Position numbers and translations under genes: made by a program | Notes under the pieces: model-generated | Databases searched by the model: none | The model's input: only the letters and a program-made list of their open reading frames with translations | What the model was told of the DNA's origin: nothing | In this document: piece by piece, positions 24,414-35,505 of the stretch | How the letters are laid out: every line of letters starts with the position of its first letter | Numbering within the stretch: the first letter of the stretch is position 1 | Source of the DNA: Echria macrotheca | Lineage: Eukaryota > Ascomycota > Sordariomycetes > Sordariales > Schizotheciaceae | Assembly (NCBI GenBank): GCA_030411725.1 | Contig: MU839831.1 | Coordinates: 372,001 to 436,000 of the forward strand | Length of the DNA stretch: 64,000 bases | Direction of reading: 5' to 3'

Positions 24414-25290
24414 CTATTCCTTCTTCTTCTCTTTCTCCTCCTCCGTCTCCTCCGCACCACGCACCTCCCTCACCACATCGATAAACCAGCTCGCCCCGAT
24501 GGCCGTCAACACATGCCACCACCCGTGAAACTCAAACAGCCAAGCCAAAGGCAGCCCAACAGCCCCTTTGACCCTCCGCAGCTCAGCACAATACATATTC
24601 TCTAGATTCCACAGCAAATACCCCGTCAACGAAACCGCCACAGCCTTCCACGACCGCGCCGTCCAATTCTTTACTTTCGCTTCAGGAAACGGCCGCGACC
24701 AGTGCACGAGGTAGTGCGTACGCAGCCCGATCAGGACCAGCGCGCCCAGGAACGCAGAGACCTGCATGACGATGCGCGGACGCAGGACGTACACCACCGA
24801 GAAGGGGACATAAAACAGCGTGAGCAGAACCGAGATCAGTCGCGACGAAGATGCCGACCGGCTGCCCGTCGTGTACGTCGCCTGCAGCATCGACCAGGTC
24901 AACCCGAGCATCGAGAGCTCGTCGACGAACTCGAGATGCGCGCGCAGGGAGGCGTGGAACAGGAAGGACCCGATGCCGAGGCCGAGGAGGGCGAGAGACA
25001 TGAAATCCCACTTCTGCCGGGAGAAGATCCCCCCTGGGTACATGTATTGCAGCGCGGGGATGACTTTTTTTGGGTCAGCTCTCATTACGTAGGTAGTCAA
25101 GAAAAGAAGAGAGACAAATCTTACTATAGGCAAGATTCGTCAGCGTGTTGACAAACTCGGCAATGTAAAAGGTGATGGCATAATCCTCCTCGCAAAAGTT
25201 GGCGCGGCTGTCGGGCGGGCTCCACGCGCCCGAGAATGTGTACCGGTCCGGCGGGAGCCGGAGGTTGTTGTGCTCAATCATGAAACTCAT
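24414..25290 (-). CDS. Alkaline ceramidase (YPC1/YDC1-like)
   Basis: Two exons, 25290-25125 and 25063-24414, with a 61-nt intron, give 271 residues. The protein opens MSFMIEHNN, followed by TFSGAWSPPDSRANFCEEDY, the typical GxWGxxTSxxxxCExxY-like start of the family. Next come NLAYIIPALQYMYPGG across the splice site, then the helix with SFLFHASLRAHLEFVDELSM and, near the end, FEFHGWWHVLTAIG. The His, Ser and Asp of the SFLFH...D segment and the His pair of HGWWH are the zinc and catalytic residues of alkaline ceramidases. About seven membrane helices are visible. The enzyme cleaves ceramide or dihydroceramide to a sphingoid base and fatty acid in the ER/Golgi membrane. The C-terminus is a charged EETEEEKEKKKE tail. 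Earlier in-frame Met codons exist, but the family start fits 25290. Confidence 0.92.
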
Positions 25291-25669
25291 CTTGTTTTTG
25301 TTTTGTGGGGGTTGTAAAAATAAATTGGATGTTTGTAGAAAAAAATTCCGTGTCCGGAGCTGCTGACGACGACGGGTTTGATGATGCCTCGGAAGGATTT
25401 GGATTTTCACGTGTTTTTGCGCAACGCGCGGCCGGCGCGTTGCCTCGGTGAGGAGGGTTAGGGTTCTGTGTGAATACATCTTCCTCTGCAAGGCTTCATC
25501 CTTCTGCATTCATGACCGGTACGCAAATGGAAACCCTTATCTTTTGTAAAAACTTGCGATCTTTGTGCAGAGTCATCGGGATCCGTCGAACAGCCCTCGT
25601 TTCTGGCATCTGAAGTGGCCAAGTGGCTGCGTGATCGCGGTCTGCTGGCCACAAATTGAGCTGAGGATA
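25291..25669. other. Intergenic sequence upstream of the ceramidase
   Basis: Includes the probable 5' UTR and promoter of the ceramidase gene, up to the TA dinucleotide (25668-25669) that borders the fold-back element. I see no gene in it. Confidence 0.4.
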
Positions 25670-26057
25670 CCGCAAACATTCGCGAATAAGGGTTTACTCC
25701 ACTTTTCTGCTCCCTGCCTGCTAGAGCCAATAACACCAGGCACTGGAAGCCTCTGAGCAGGCCAAGCACACTTCACAATCTCGCATCATCATTCCAGCCA
25801 ACCACTTCAGTTGCCGTTGTAGGGCTCCCCAGCGCTCCCCCAGCGCTCCCCCAGCGCTCCCGTCGTTAGCTTAAAGCCTTTTGCCAGCTCCCTGGAGCGC
25901 TGGAAACGATTTAACTGGACTGAAAAGCGGGTTTCCCAGGGTAAAAGATTGTGAAGCGTGCTTGGCCTGCTCAGAGGCTTCCAGTGCCTGGTGTTATTGG
26001 CTCTAGCAGGCAGGGAGCAGAAAAGTGGAGTAAACCCTTATTCGCGAATGTTTGCGG
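25670..26057. mobile_element. Fold-back MITE, 388 bp, TA target duplication
   Basis: The left arm 25670-25781 and right arm 25946-26057 are 112-bp inverted repeats with a single mismatch (A/G near the inner end). The outer ends read CCGCAAACATTCGCGAATAA and each is bordered by TA (25668-25669 and 26058-26059), the target duplication of Tc1/mariner/pogo-type transposition. The 164-bp centre carries a tandem array of an AGCGCTCCCCC unit and no coding potential. The near-identity of the arms means recent movement or maintenance by gene conversion. It is non-autonomous; no transposase is present in the window. Confidence 0.92.
25826..25863. repeat. Tandem AGCGCTCCC repeat inside the MITE
   Basis: Three consecutive copies of a roughly 12-bp unit, CCCCAGCGCTCC, each centred on the palindrome AGCGCT; an inverted related GGAGCGCTGG follows about 40 bp later. 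It lies in the spacer between the two long arms. Confidence 0.8.
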
Positions 26058-27088
26058 TATTGTTCGGGCGCTATTCACTCCATAGCAATAGCAGACGCTC
26101 TGACTCGCCGAACGACTCGTATGGTCAATGATACCACCCTCACAACAAAACAAGAACTGTGCAAGTCAAAACCACCCTCGATCATCAGCGGATTCCAAGG
26201 AAAAGAAGGGAAAAAAACATACAACACCAGGGATTCGCTGGTCGTCACCGACCCAACTACTAGTCTGGCGGTCGCTGGCTTATCTATGGGAGAGCGGACG
26301 GGATCCCGAGTTTTCCAGTGCCTATGGTCGTATGTGCTCGTTTGGTGCTGCAATTGGACTTATATATGAAATGAGAGACGCCGTATGGACCTCTTTGGCT
26401 GGATGCTGTCTGGGGAAGGGTATCATCTCTGGAACGAATCACCCTTTTGCCTCCTTCCGGTCATATACAGAAGTACGCATTCCGACCCAATGACTAGACA
26501 AGATTAGACTAGACTATATCGTGTTGTCAAGGAAGAGGGGGAGGAGGTAGCGAGGTTAGCGATAGACACCGGTCACTGGCCGCTCAGTCCCATTATTAGC
26601 GTAGCGTCCTTGCAATCGTGTCGTAGGTTGTAGAGCCGTAACCATGACAAGGCGGGTGGGTCCCAGTCGTGATGGCCTGGGCAGTCCGCGGGTCAACATG
26701 GAATCGCACTTGGAGGGACGAGGCACGTACCACGACAGACGCAATTCTGATCGAATACATACCTATGTGTAACGCGCTACTCTTTCGCTGGGGTCGATTG
26801 TCCGTCGAACGGTTCCCCCAGAAGGACCTGTCGTGGTGGAAAGTTCTGCCCTCTGCTGGGACACCCGTTCCGGATATGACTCAACGGTCGATCCGTCAGA
26901 TACTGCCCAAAAAAGTCCTGGTGTGCAAAGATGGTCTTCGGCCATGGCGTCTCATACATGTCTTCCATCCACCTTGCTAACAGGATCATGGGTATTTGCC
27001 ACTATCGGGATCAGGAGACTCCAATACCGCCCTTGCATGCAGATAGATATATCCCACCACCAATTCAACATGCAAACACATCGAAGAA
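26058..27088. other. 1.0 kb intergenic region between MITE and tRNA
   Basis: Only short ORFs in conflicting frames and no domain signal. Sequence just upstream of the tRNA gene is ordinary. Confidence 0.4.
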
Positions 27089-27160
27089 AGCTCGGTGGCG
27101 CAGTGGAAGCGCGCCGGGCTCATAACCCGGAGGTCACTGGATCGAAACCAGTCCGAGCTA
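27089..27160 (+). tRNA. Initiator tRNA-Met(CAU)
   Basis: Acceptor arm AGCTCGG (27089-27095) pairs with CCGAGCT (27153-27159), with A as discriminator. The anticodon stem CCGGG/CCCGG carries loop CTCATAA, so the anticodon is CAT. Three features mark it as eukaryotic initiator rather than elongator: the first pair is A-U, the D arm reads GTGGCGCAGTGGAAGCGCGC as in yeast initiator tRNA, and the T loop is ATCGAAA in place of TTCGANT. There is no intron. A downstream TTCTTTTTG T-run about 9 nt away can serve as Pol III terminator. Confidence 0.93.
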
Positions 27161-28181
27161 ATAAGCATTCTTTTTGTTGGCGTAGTACCTTTCTTTCTTC
27201 TTTCTTTCTTTTTGACGGAATTTGTCATGAGAGCGCCTTCGTTCGGCATTTCGAGTTTACCTTATGCAAGTTATTTCTCAGAACTGTTACCACTACTCAA
27301 CAAAAAGGGCATTTAAATGATGTGAATGGTTTGTTACGTATAGGCATTAGCCTGTGAATGCCAAAAGTACTCCCAGCCGGTCTAATAACACAGGAGGCAC
27401 AGATAACTCCGCACCATCATCAGTTTGGAGAACTGAGGTGACGGTGACAACCGCCCCACGCATCATCCTCACACGCAAATGAGATAAAGCCACAAAAACA
27501 TCATGTTTCACACCACCGCCCAAAGTAAATTTTTATCAGCCCTTGAAATCTCGCAGCCCTCCCAAAACAGATAAATCTTGCAACCGAGGCCGCGGGCCGG
27601 CGGGCTGGGGAAGTTCGGGGACCAGATTCGATCTGGCAGGCTCGCCCGGGGCCAAGCATTCATGCGCCAATCCGGGTCATATCTTGGCGTTGGAACAAAT
27701 ATCCTTCTCAGACAATAGCCCAATCACAAGCCTGAACACGTCCCGAGAGTTATCAGCTTACCGCGCTTGAGCCCTACAGGCTACTTTACGTACCCCAGGC
27801 CAGATATGTATGTATGCGTGCGCGCGGGAGTGGGATGCAAGGACAGCAAACACGGACGCGGTCTGTTATTTCGCCATGTCCATGTCCATTGCCATTGGCC
27901 AATGAATTAACGTTTTTTTTGGCCGATGACTGCCGGAAACTCATTCGGGACATATCACAAATCAAGCACATAGGTACTGAGCCTCAGATCATCACGTCTA
28001 TTCACACCCTGATGAGGAGGCGAACAGAAACAAGAAAAGAGTCGTACCGACATGACTCGAATGTACAAGAAAACCCGGTATATGTCCGCCCCGGCCCAAC
28101 CAAACCATGCAGTTCGAAACAGTTATCCACCTGTCATCTGAAGAACAAGAGACGAAAGAAAACATGATTTCATCCCAACAT
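27161..28181. other. 1.0 kb intergenic region
   Basis: Lies between the initiator tRNA and the 3' end of the metalloprotease gene. No supported gene or repeat. Confidence 0.4.
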
Positions 28182-29159
28182 CTAGGCGCTGGCGCGGTAC
28201 TGGTCAAAATACGTGTTCATACGAGTACGCTGGCCAGAGGTGAACTCGGTGTAGCAGGTGCTGTTTTCTCAACATTAGTTTTCCTGTTTTTTTTCTCGGT
28301 TTCTAAAGAATGAAAAAAACTTACTCGTACGAGTAATCCATAAAGTTGTGGATGGGGTCCAGACCGGCCTGCTGCGGGCACGAGTCGCGACCGGTCGGGC
28401 AGCCGCTCGACGCGCTCAGCTGGGCGGGCGTGTCGGCCACGAAATCGCCCGAGCCGGTGCAGCTGCCGCCCTGGAAGGTGTGGTACAGACCGAACCAGTG
28501 GCCGACCTCGTGCGTGACGGTGTAGCCGAGGTTGTAGTTGGTCGACGAGCCGCCCGGGACGGTGCTGAAGAGGATGCTGCAGCCATCATAATAAAAATCG
28601 TCGGAGCCCGAGGCCACCTTGGTCGGGAAGTAGCAGTACCCAAAGTTGCCGCCGATGTTGCGCTGGAAGTAGATGTTGAGCGCACGGTAGGTGCCCTTGC
28701 GCAGCTTCTTCTTCATGGCCAGCTCGGCGCCGTCGTCGGCCCACGACTGGTTGATGGTGAAGTCGGTGCCCTTGAAGGTGAAGCTGAAGCCGTGCGGGGC
28801 AAAGGTGGTCTGCAGCACCTTGAACTGGTCGTCGAGCATCTTGGACTGTGATGTTGTTAGCTGCAGTGTCCTCCACCGGAAACCCTTGGGGGACGTACCG
28901 TGAGATAGCCATCACTGAGCGCCGTGGATGCCGCCACGACGTGGAAGTAGACGTCGACGTTCTTGGTCTGGCGCGCCTCGATCGAGTAGTTGCCCGACGC
29001 CTCGAGAACAACAATCTCCTTGGTAGCCTCGATCTGGGCCTGTGTCGGCTCGTGGGTGCCGCAGCCGAAGCCGGGCCGGGCAGGGCGCACCTCGGGCACT
29101 GCAGCACCCAGGGCGGCAGGGGCCATGAGGGCCGCGGTAGCGAGAGACAAAAAACGCAT
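28182..29159 (-). CDS. Secreted M43 (pappalysin-like) zinc metalloprotease
   Basis: Three exons, 29159-28899, 28845-28325 and 28260-28182, give 286 residues. The signal peptide is MRFLSLATAALMAPAALGA. The zinc site HEVGHWFGLYH (His199, Glu200, His203, His209) is the HExxHxxGxxH motif of metzincins, and the Met-turn is NFMDYSYD, completed across the last splice site (DTCYTEFTSGQRTRM). Paired cysteines around GCSILF, GGSCTGSG, SGCPTGRDSCPQ and DTCYTEF are typical of fungal extracellular M43B proteases. The enzyme is expected to be secreted and to hydrolyse extracellular proteins. The apparent stop at 28321 lies inside the last intron, so an annotation that stops there would lose the terminal cysteine. 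Length agrees with fungal relatives of about 280-300 residues. Confidence 0.92.
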
Positions 29160-30973
29160 GATGGTGGATGGGACAGAAAACCGGGTAGAGGACTAGAAAC
29201 AGCCAACCAGAGACAGCGAGAGAAAGGGAAGAGTATCGGTAGATTGACACCTCATCTATTTTTCATCAACAGGTGCCGGGAAGATTGATTGCATTTATAT
29301 CCTCCAAGCAGCTGTTGCGGGAGTGGTGGTGTCAAAGGCGAACTTGGCAACATCTGGAAGGTCGACCAGAGAACCACGCGCTTCGCCGGGGGTGTTTGTC
29401 TTTCTCGTCGCCTCTGCTGCCAACGCGCCGGGCGTCGGCGAGGTGGCAGACCCATGGCCCCGGCCGAGCAGCAACCTTCCCGATCGGCCCAGAGCCTAGT
29501 GATAGGTGATGAAGCCCTGAGCTGGCACGCTGCGACAATGGCAGGATCGTGGGTTGCGGGAGTCACATTGGCTCATCTTGTTGAAGGGGCCAGTAACCCA
29601 CGTCCGTCTGCCGTTGCGCGGGGCGTCGGCAGCCAGGGTCCCCTGTCGCGGCGCGATCGTGTCTGACAGGGGTCTGACAACCACGACCACTCGTGACCTC
29701 GCTCCCCCACCAAATTTTGCAATCGGGGAAAGAGGTCCGATAATGTGTGTGGAATTGCAAACGCAAAAGATTAGATATGGTATGTAATTTTGCACCTTTT
29801 TTGTGTCAAGTCGCCAGCAAAGTTCCCGTCCGGACGAGTGCATCATCGTCCCCGGTACTTGGAGCCGCCAAGCAGTCAGGACCCGGGCAGGGCTCGCTCG
29901 CTAAAGAGTCGAGCCCCGAGCCCACGGCAATCAGCTGCGACCTCCCCGTTCGGGAAACTGCCGAGAATCGACGGGACCTACCCGTGGACACCCACCCCAG
30001 CGTCTATTTCGTTGATAACAGCTCGCCGGGACTGATCGTCTGCCCAAGCCACGAACCATCCCCTCCAATATCGGTATTGTTTAGGCAGGAGTCTGTGTGT
30101 GCGAAGGTTCGGCTGCGACGCTGTTGTGGGGGCCATCTGATCTGGCATCCCGTCATGCTTCCCTTTAACGGCGGCGGCGATCGATTCTCGGCATTTTTAG
30201 AACTAGTGTTTCGGTTGCATTATGCTCTTCGTCGATATGTAGAGATAAGATGCACGCCATCGCTAGCGGGTGCGGTGTAACGGAGATGTTTTACCGATTA
30301 GGTTATGCAGGAACGCCGATTTCTTGATTCGTATGGTCCAGGCTGTGCCAAGACAAGACTGCTGCGCACTGAAGGGGGTATCACGTGTAGGAGTGCTGCG
30401 CCGGTTTCGATATTGCACAGTCAGCAGGGTCGATCTTGTTGGATGCCGATGGGTAGCATCAACCAGGCTGTTGTTCAAGTAGCATCGGATAGCAACGGTC
30501 GAGTTGCACATTCCGTTTCTAGAAGCTGTCAAAAGTCTAGGCGTACGACGGCAGTGTTATGCTCAGGCAGACAAAGGTCCACATCCTATCTCTTATCTTT
30601 TCGACTCGGTGACATCGGCTTCTTATTCATGAGTATCTTAGGAAATAAAACAACACGAGCAAGCCGGCATAGAGCTTCCCATTTTGTTCAGTTGTACTTG
30701 TAAGCGCTGGAATAAAGTAACCCTGGGAAGCCTGACCTGGTGATATATACGCGGTACTCTGGTTCTGCTTCTTTTGCCCTTGACTTGACATTATTGAAGA
30801 TGACGCGTATTTCCAGGGAGCACGGGAGCCAGAAAGCTTATCCAAGCCAAGATAATCCTTCGACTAGGTGGTGCAACAAGGCGAGGCCAAATCCAGAAAA
30901 CGACAACCGCCCATATTCTCCTGTGTACTATATCTCCAGTCCCTCATTCCACAGCCAGTTTCCAAGCAATATT
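29160..30973. other. 1.8 kb intergenic region
   Basis: Upstream of the metalloprotease and downstream of the P450. Overlapping ORFs in both strands (for example 29747-30280 +) carry no recognisable domain. No repeats noted. Confidence 0.4.
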
Positions 30974-32823
30974 TCAAGCTTTCTCTCTCTTCCTGAACAC
31001 TCGCAGATTTTGGTCCGTAGGGTTAAACGCGTTGAAGTAGTCCATATACACCAACTCCCCAACATCCTCAGCTGTCAGGTCACCGAACCTGTGGAACAAT
31101 GTACCTAGTGTGACGTACATCTCGCACATAGCCAGATTCTGGCCGATGCAGCCTCGTGAGCCTTTGGAGAATGGGACTAGGCACTTGTTCTGTGCGGCCA
31201 CGGCGGCGGGCGGGATATTTATCCACCGCTCCGGGTCGAAGACGTTAGGGTTGGGGAACGCTGATGGGTTGCGGTGTTGCATGTACGACGACATGCCGAC
31301 AACAGTCTGACGGTATCAGTTAGTTTAGTCTTTTCCTCTTTTTGCGCGAGGAATAACGTAAATTTTGGTCTGCGGGGAGCTTGAATGAAAGACACAACTT
31401 ACGCCTTCCGGGAGGTGGTATCCGTTGTATATGCCGCCCCCTTGCGGCAGGACGCGCGGAAGGCGGCCAATCACGCCATATGACAGCCTTTTCCCCGAGA
31501 ATCAGCAACCGCATCTAGCACCATACGCAACCTTTGGTATCAGTTTGTTGAAGACGGCCGCGCGTACCTGAGACCCTCCTTGACTACTCCAGTCAGATAC
31601 GACCGCTTCTCAAGCTCGGCATAGCTGAGCTTATCCCCGAATGCAACCGGCATTGCTAGCAGCTCTTCCCTCAGCTTGGAGTAGATCTTGGGGTTCGTGA
31701 CCACGTGGTACGTCGCCGCCGTCATGGCATTTCCGGTTGTCTCGGCTGCCGCCGCGCACATGGCATACGCCTCGGCGGCCATCTCCTCGATGGAAACCTG
31801 TCTCTGGTTGAGTGCGGCAACTTCCGGGTCGAGCAGGTCATGGAATATGGTCCGCTGCCGAGGCTTCCGGCCGGCCTTGATGTCGCGCTCGACGTTTTCG
31901 ACAAGCTTTCTGGTTCTCTTCGACGAGCAGTGTTAGCGCTTGGCAGTACACCGTGTTAGAAAAGACAATGGTTGTTGGGAATATTACCTCCTGAAGAGCC
32001 AACATATCCCCCATGCCCGGATCCATCTTCTTCACCAGACCCTGCGGCATTTTATCCATCAGCGTCAGCAAAAAGGGCCACTGCTGCAGAAACCACATAG
32101 CTATTCCGCTGTTCACCATCACCACCGAGAACCAGTCCCCCAGATCCTCCCGCTCCAGCTGGCCCCAGCAGTCGTCGAATGCATACTCAGTAATAACATC
32201 GACGGATACGGCCCGGAACGCCGCCCAGAGATCGACTCCCTCGCCCCTGGACACCGAGTTCTCGACAAGTCCGCACAGCCTCTCCACCTTGTTCTGGATG
32301 ACATCCTCGAGCGTGAGCACGTTGCGGCGCGAGAAGAAGGGTTCCAGCGGTGCGCGTCTGCGACGGTGTATCTCGTTGCTCGTAGTCGCGAACATGGCGG
32401 GGAGCTCGCTCGGGTCTAGGACGCCGTAGAAGACTGGATCCTTGTAGAGCTTGCTGCCGACCGCGTAGATCTTGTCGTAGTTGTCAGGGTCGGAGAGGTG
32501 GATTTCGTTGGGGGCGATGCGGACTACGGGACCTGACTTGGAGGTCAGAAGCTGGAAACGGCGGTGTCTGGGAGCGTGTGGCTACCGTAGATTTCATGCA
32601 GTCTCTCGATCTCGAGATAGAATGTGCCCTTCTTCACAATGTTGAAGTAGAAGGCGTAGAGTCGAGTCACTGCTGCGAGGGGCGGGCCGGGGACGGATGC
32701 CAATGGATGCAGGAACAATCGATACACGGCAACTGATAAGGCGGTAGCCAGCAAGACGGCGCCGAGAAGTAGAACCAGCGTCGTCCACTGCATCGCCGCC
32801 AGTGTAGAAACCAAAGCGGCCAT
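30974..32823 (-). CDS. Cytochrome P450 monooxygenase
   Basis: Five exons, 32823-32586, 32532-31988, 31917-31568, 31487-31403 and 31306-30974, give 516 residues in consistent phase. The N-terminal anchor VLLLGAVLLATALSVAVYRL is followed by the Pro-rich hinge HPLASVPGPPLAAVTRL. The I-helix AEAYAMCAAAAETTGNAM holds a modified oxygen-activation motif (AAETT), the K-helix ExxR is KEGLR, the PERW motif is FDPERWINIP, and the haem loop is PFSKGSRGCIGQNLA with Cys459 as proposed thiolate ligand. It is an ER-anchored class II P450 needing a reductase partner. General resemblance is to fungal P450s of the trichodiene-oxygenase/benzoate type; the substrate is unknown. It lies next to an MFS transporter and a Zn2Cys6 regulator. 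Confidence 0.92.
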
Positions 32824-33312
32824 TGTCTTTCGAGCGATCTCCAGCGAGTAAATCAACAGGTTGAAGACAAGGAACCCCAGAATGGAAAATTTCAACCCTT
32901 CAGGACAAGAAGTTCTCTTTAACACAATGCCACTCTTCTTTACCCCGCTCCTTGTCGTTGCAGGGGCATTGATCCTCTGCATTGGCAATTATCTGCAGAT
33001 ACCTGCTAGGGGATCTCTACATGTAGCCAAGCTGAGACTCAAAGATGATTTGTTGTTTGTTGGTCCTATCGCTGCAACCAAGAACCTTGGCAGATGCACG
33101 TCTTGTTAATGTATGCTTCACCATACGGAAAGAAAGCCGATTAGTCTACGTGTCTGTATACATGCGTCAAGTCCTGGTGATGCCCAGCAACCCCACGCTC
33201 TATGCCCATTACCCCCATGCTTGCTTGCGTCCAGCGTCATTAAAATCTTCACCTTTTTACACGACAACTCCTCTCGATCCGAACAGTGGACCTGCAGCAT
33301 GGAGCTTTCGTG
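32824..33312. other. P450 promoter region
   Basis: About 490 bp between the P450 start and the MFS stop. No ORF of interest. It contains a CGG-N8-CCG arrangement around 33126-33139 but no copy of the CGG-N5-CCG element seen upstream of the MFS gene. Confidence 0.4.
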
Positions 33313-34822
33313 CTACACCGACGCCAGCAGTCTCCTATCATAGTGAAATCTTGCCAGCACCAACAGCAGGCCGCCAACGAGCATGGTAGCACCGGTATAC
33401 ATGGACTGCGCCAGATACCCGTGTCTGCTGACGATGACACCCGCAATTGGGGTCCCGATAAGTGTCCTGGATAAAGTCAGTTAGAGATGCTCGAGGAGTC
33501 TGGATGGTGGACGTACGCAATGGCTACTATGCCCATTAACAATCCCATCGCAGTCCCTTGCATATGAAGACCTGCCATTTTGGCGACGCACGGTGGCTCG
33601 AGCGCAATGACGGCCTACCACGCAGTGGTCAGTTCGAAGCTCTTAACGATTGTTCAGCGGCGGACATACCCCTGACATAAACCCGTACACAACGGCAATA
33701 ACAAACACGCCGGCCAAATTGCTCGCGGCCGTCCATGCGAACCCGACAATGCCCGACCCGATGACAGAGATGATGAGCACATTGTAATGGCCAAATACGT
33801 CTGCGAGATGACCGGGGATTACTCGTCCCAAAAACGACGCCCCGTTGAGAGCGGAAAGCGCGTAGAAGGACACCTCCCGAGATAGGCCGCGGCTGATGGC
33901 GTTTGGAACAAGGTAAAAGATGGGCACGAAGAGGCCGAGGGTGGCAATCGTGATACCGAGCGACAAGAAAATGAAGACGGGGTTCTTGACGAGAGCGAGA
34001 ACCTCGGCCTTTTCCACTTTCTTCTTCATGGGCTTCGGCATCGAAACGGGTTCAACCTTAGCCGGCTCGGTATCCGAAGAGATCGGGGATTTCGACTCGT
34101 ACAATAGCACCGGTTCGCGGACAGTGATGCAAACGATGACCAGAAATGCCAACATGGTAAAGCCGACGACGCGGATTGTCCATCCGAAACCAAGCGTGGT
34201 GTTTTGGAGAAGCTGCTCAATCATAATGGGCCAGACCAATCCTCCCAGGGAGGAGCCGCCGAGCACAATTCCCATGGCTAGTCCACGGTTTTTCGGAAGA
34301 GTCCGAGACACAACAGCCGTGGCGGGCCAGGTGAGGATGCACATGCTGGCCCCGAGCAGTATTCCCTGGGCGAGAAAGAACTGGTAGTACTGGGTGCAGA
34401 GAGACGTCATAAAGACAGCCACGAGTTGGCCCACGGCGCCAACGAGGAGGAGCCACTATCCCAAGTCAGCGAAAGGAGGAAGAAAGAGGGTAGAAAGAAG
34501 TACTCTCGGTCCGAACCTGTCCACCAAGAACCCGGAGAAGGGTGCTCCGCCGTAGATCAGAAAAATAGCCACCGAGCCGATCCACGAAATATCGGACTCT
34601 GATCTATCTCGCAGCGTATGGGTTTTGTAGTAGTCCTGAAAGACACCAAAGGCGTTCAGGAAGCCAACGGTGCTGAACAGGGACAGGGTAGCCCCGAAAA
34701 CCGTAAGGACGGCATGGAGGTTACTGTGCAGCATAGCAAGTCAGGACTGCAAGCTCACAAAATGAGACGGATGGTTAACGAGAAACAAGTTGGTAAACGT
34801 ACAAACCGGCTGGTGTCTTCAT
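33313..34822 (-). CDS. MFS transporter, monocarboxylate-transporter-like
   Basis: Proposed exons 34822-34803, 34723-34504, 34455-33670, 33614-33517 and 33466-33313 give 425 residues. Signatures are NLHAVLTVFGATLSLF, STVGFLNAFGVFQDYY, DISWIGSVAIFLIYG and LVDRFGPR in the first helices, then a long central loop (residues about 185-220) and a second six-helix half with FYALSALNGASFLGRVIPGH, typical of fungal MCT/SLC16-like carriers. The last two exons add GLLMGIVAIATLIGTPIAGV and the final helix. The first exon is only 20 nt and rests on a GTACGT donor and good phase; the alternative is a simple start at 34734. Such carriers export or import small organic acids or metabolites across the plasma membrane. 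Tandem orientation with the P450 suggests joint function. Confidence 0.85.
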
Positions 34823-34947
34823 ACTGCAGGGTGCTGACGAGAAGCAGGGGACGCGACTGTATGGCTCTGGAACAGACAATGCTCTAATCGGGACGGGGAT
34901 GGAGGAAAGACTCTGTGATTTTATTTGGTGTGTTCCTGAAGCGTTTT

Positions 34948-34969
34948 CGGAGCATCCGCGGAGCATCCG
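34948..34969. promoter_or_regulatory. Two tandem CGG-N5-CCG elements
   Basis: CGGAGCATCCG occurs twice head to tail with no spacer. Inverted CGG half-sites with fixed spacing are the usual DNA target of dimeric Zn2Cys6 regulators. The adjacent regulator gene makes it the obvious candidate, by inference. Confidence 0.6.
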
Positions 34970-35116
34970 CGGAGGAACAGAGCCCTTGTCCACGAGAAGA
35001 CCCGCAAGAGCAGCATGCGTATTCCATGCGTATTCCATCTGCGCGTATCATTTCCGTGACCGGACCTATTTTTCTCCTGCGGTTGGTGGTTGGAACCGAC
35101 GGGAAGGCGCCACCCG

Positions 35117-35127
35117 CGGATGCTCCG
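35117..35127. promoter_or_regulatory. Third CGG-N5-CCG element, opposite orientation
   Basis: CGGATGCTCCG is the exact reverse complement of the two elements at 34948-34969, including the five spacer bases. It lies about 380 bp before the regulator ATG. Confidence 0.6.
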
Positions 35128-35505
35128 AGATCGACCTGTCGCCGGCTCTACCGTGACAGAATAATGGGTCCAGGTGGTAAGCTCAGATTCTTAGTCTCCA
35201 GGGCAGGGTTGTGGAAATAGTTGCAAAGAACGGCCACAAAGGGGCATTTGGACAGCAAACAAGCCCTGGTTTCAACAGAATTGTATCTCTGGGGATTTTG
35301 TAGCAAGCTCTCTTTGTAAGAGAACCTTATAGCCAAAGGCCGGAATGCACAGATACCGGGTTTTCTGTAACGCAAAAGCCGGGGTCCTGAAAGGCTCCCG
35401 AGATTAGTAATCGCTAGTTAGGCATGCAAAGATACCCAACCCCATTACATCTCCCTCCGCGGACGCCTCGAGTTTCAACCCTGGCATCTCACACCTTCCA
35501 TCGCC

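Larger units (their letters stand above)
34823..35505. promoter_or_regulatory. Shared divergent promoter of MFS transporter and Zn2Cys6 regulator
   Basis: A 683-bp region between two divergent starts. It holds two directly abutting CGGAGCATCCG elements (34948-34958, 34959-34969) and one in inverse orientation (35117-35127). No ORF in it is credible. Confidence 0.6.

Noticed and set aside
29747..30280. 177-codon plus ORF upstream of the metalloprotease
   Set aside because: Mixed composition with no recognisable segment; probably chance in GC-rich DNA.
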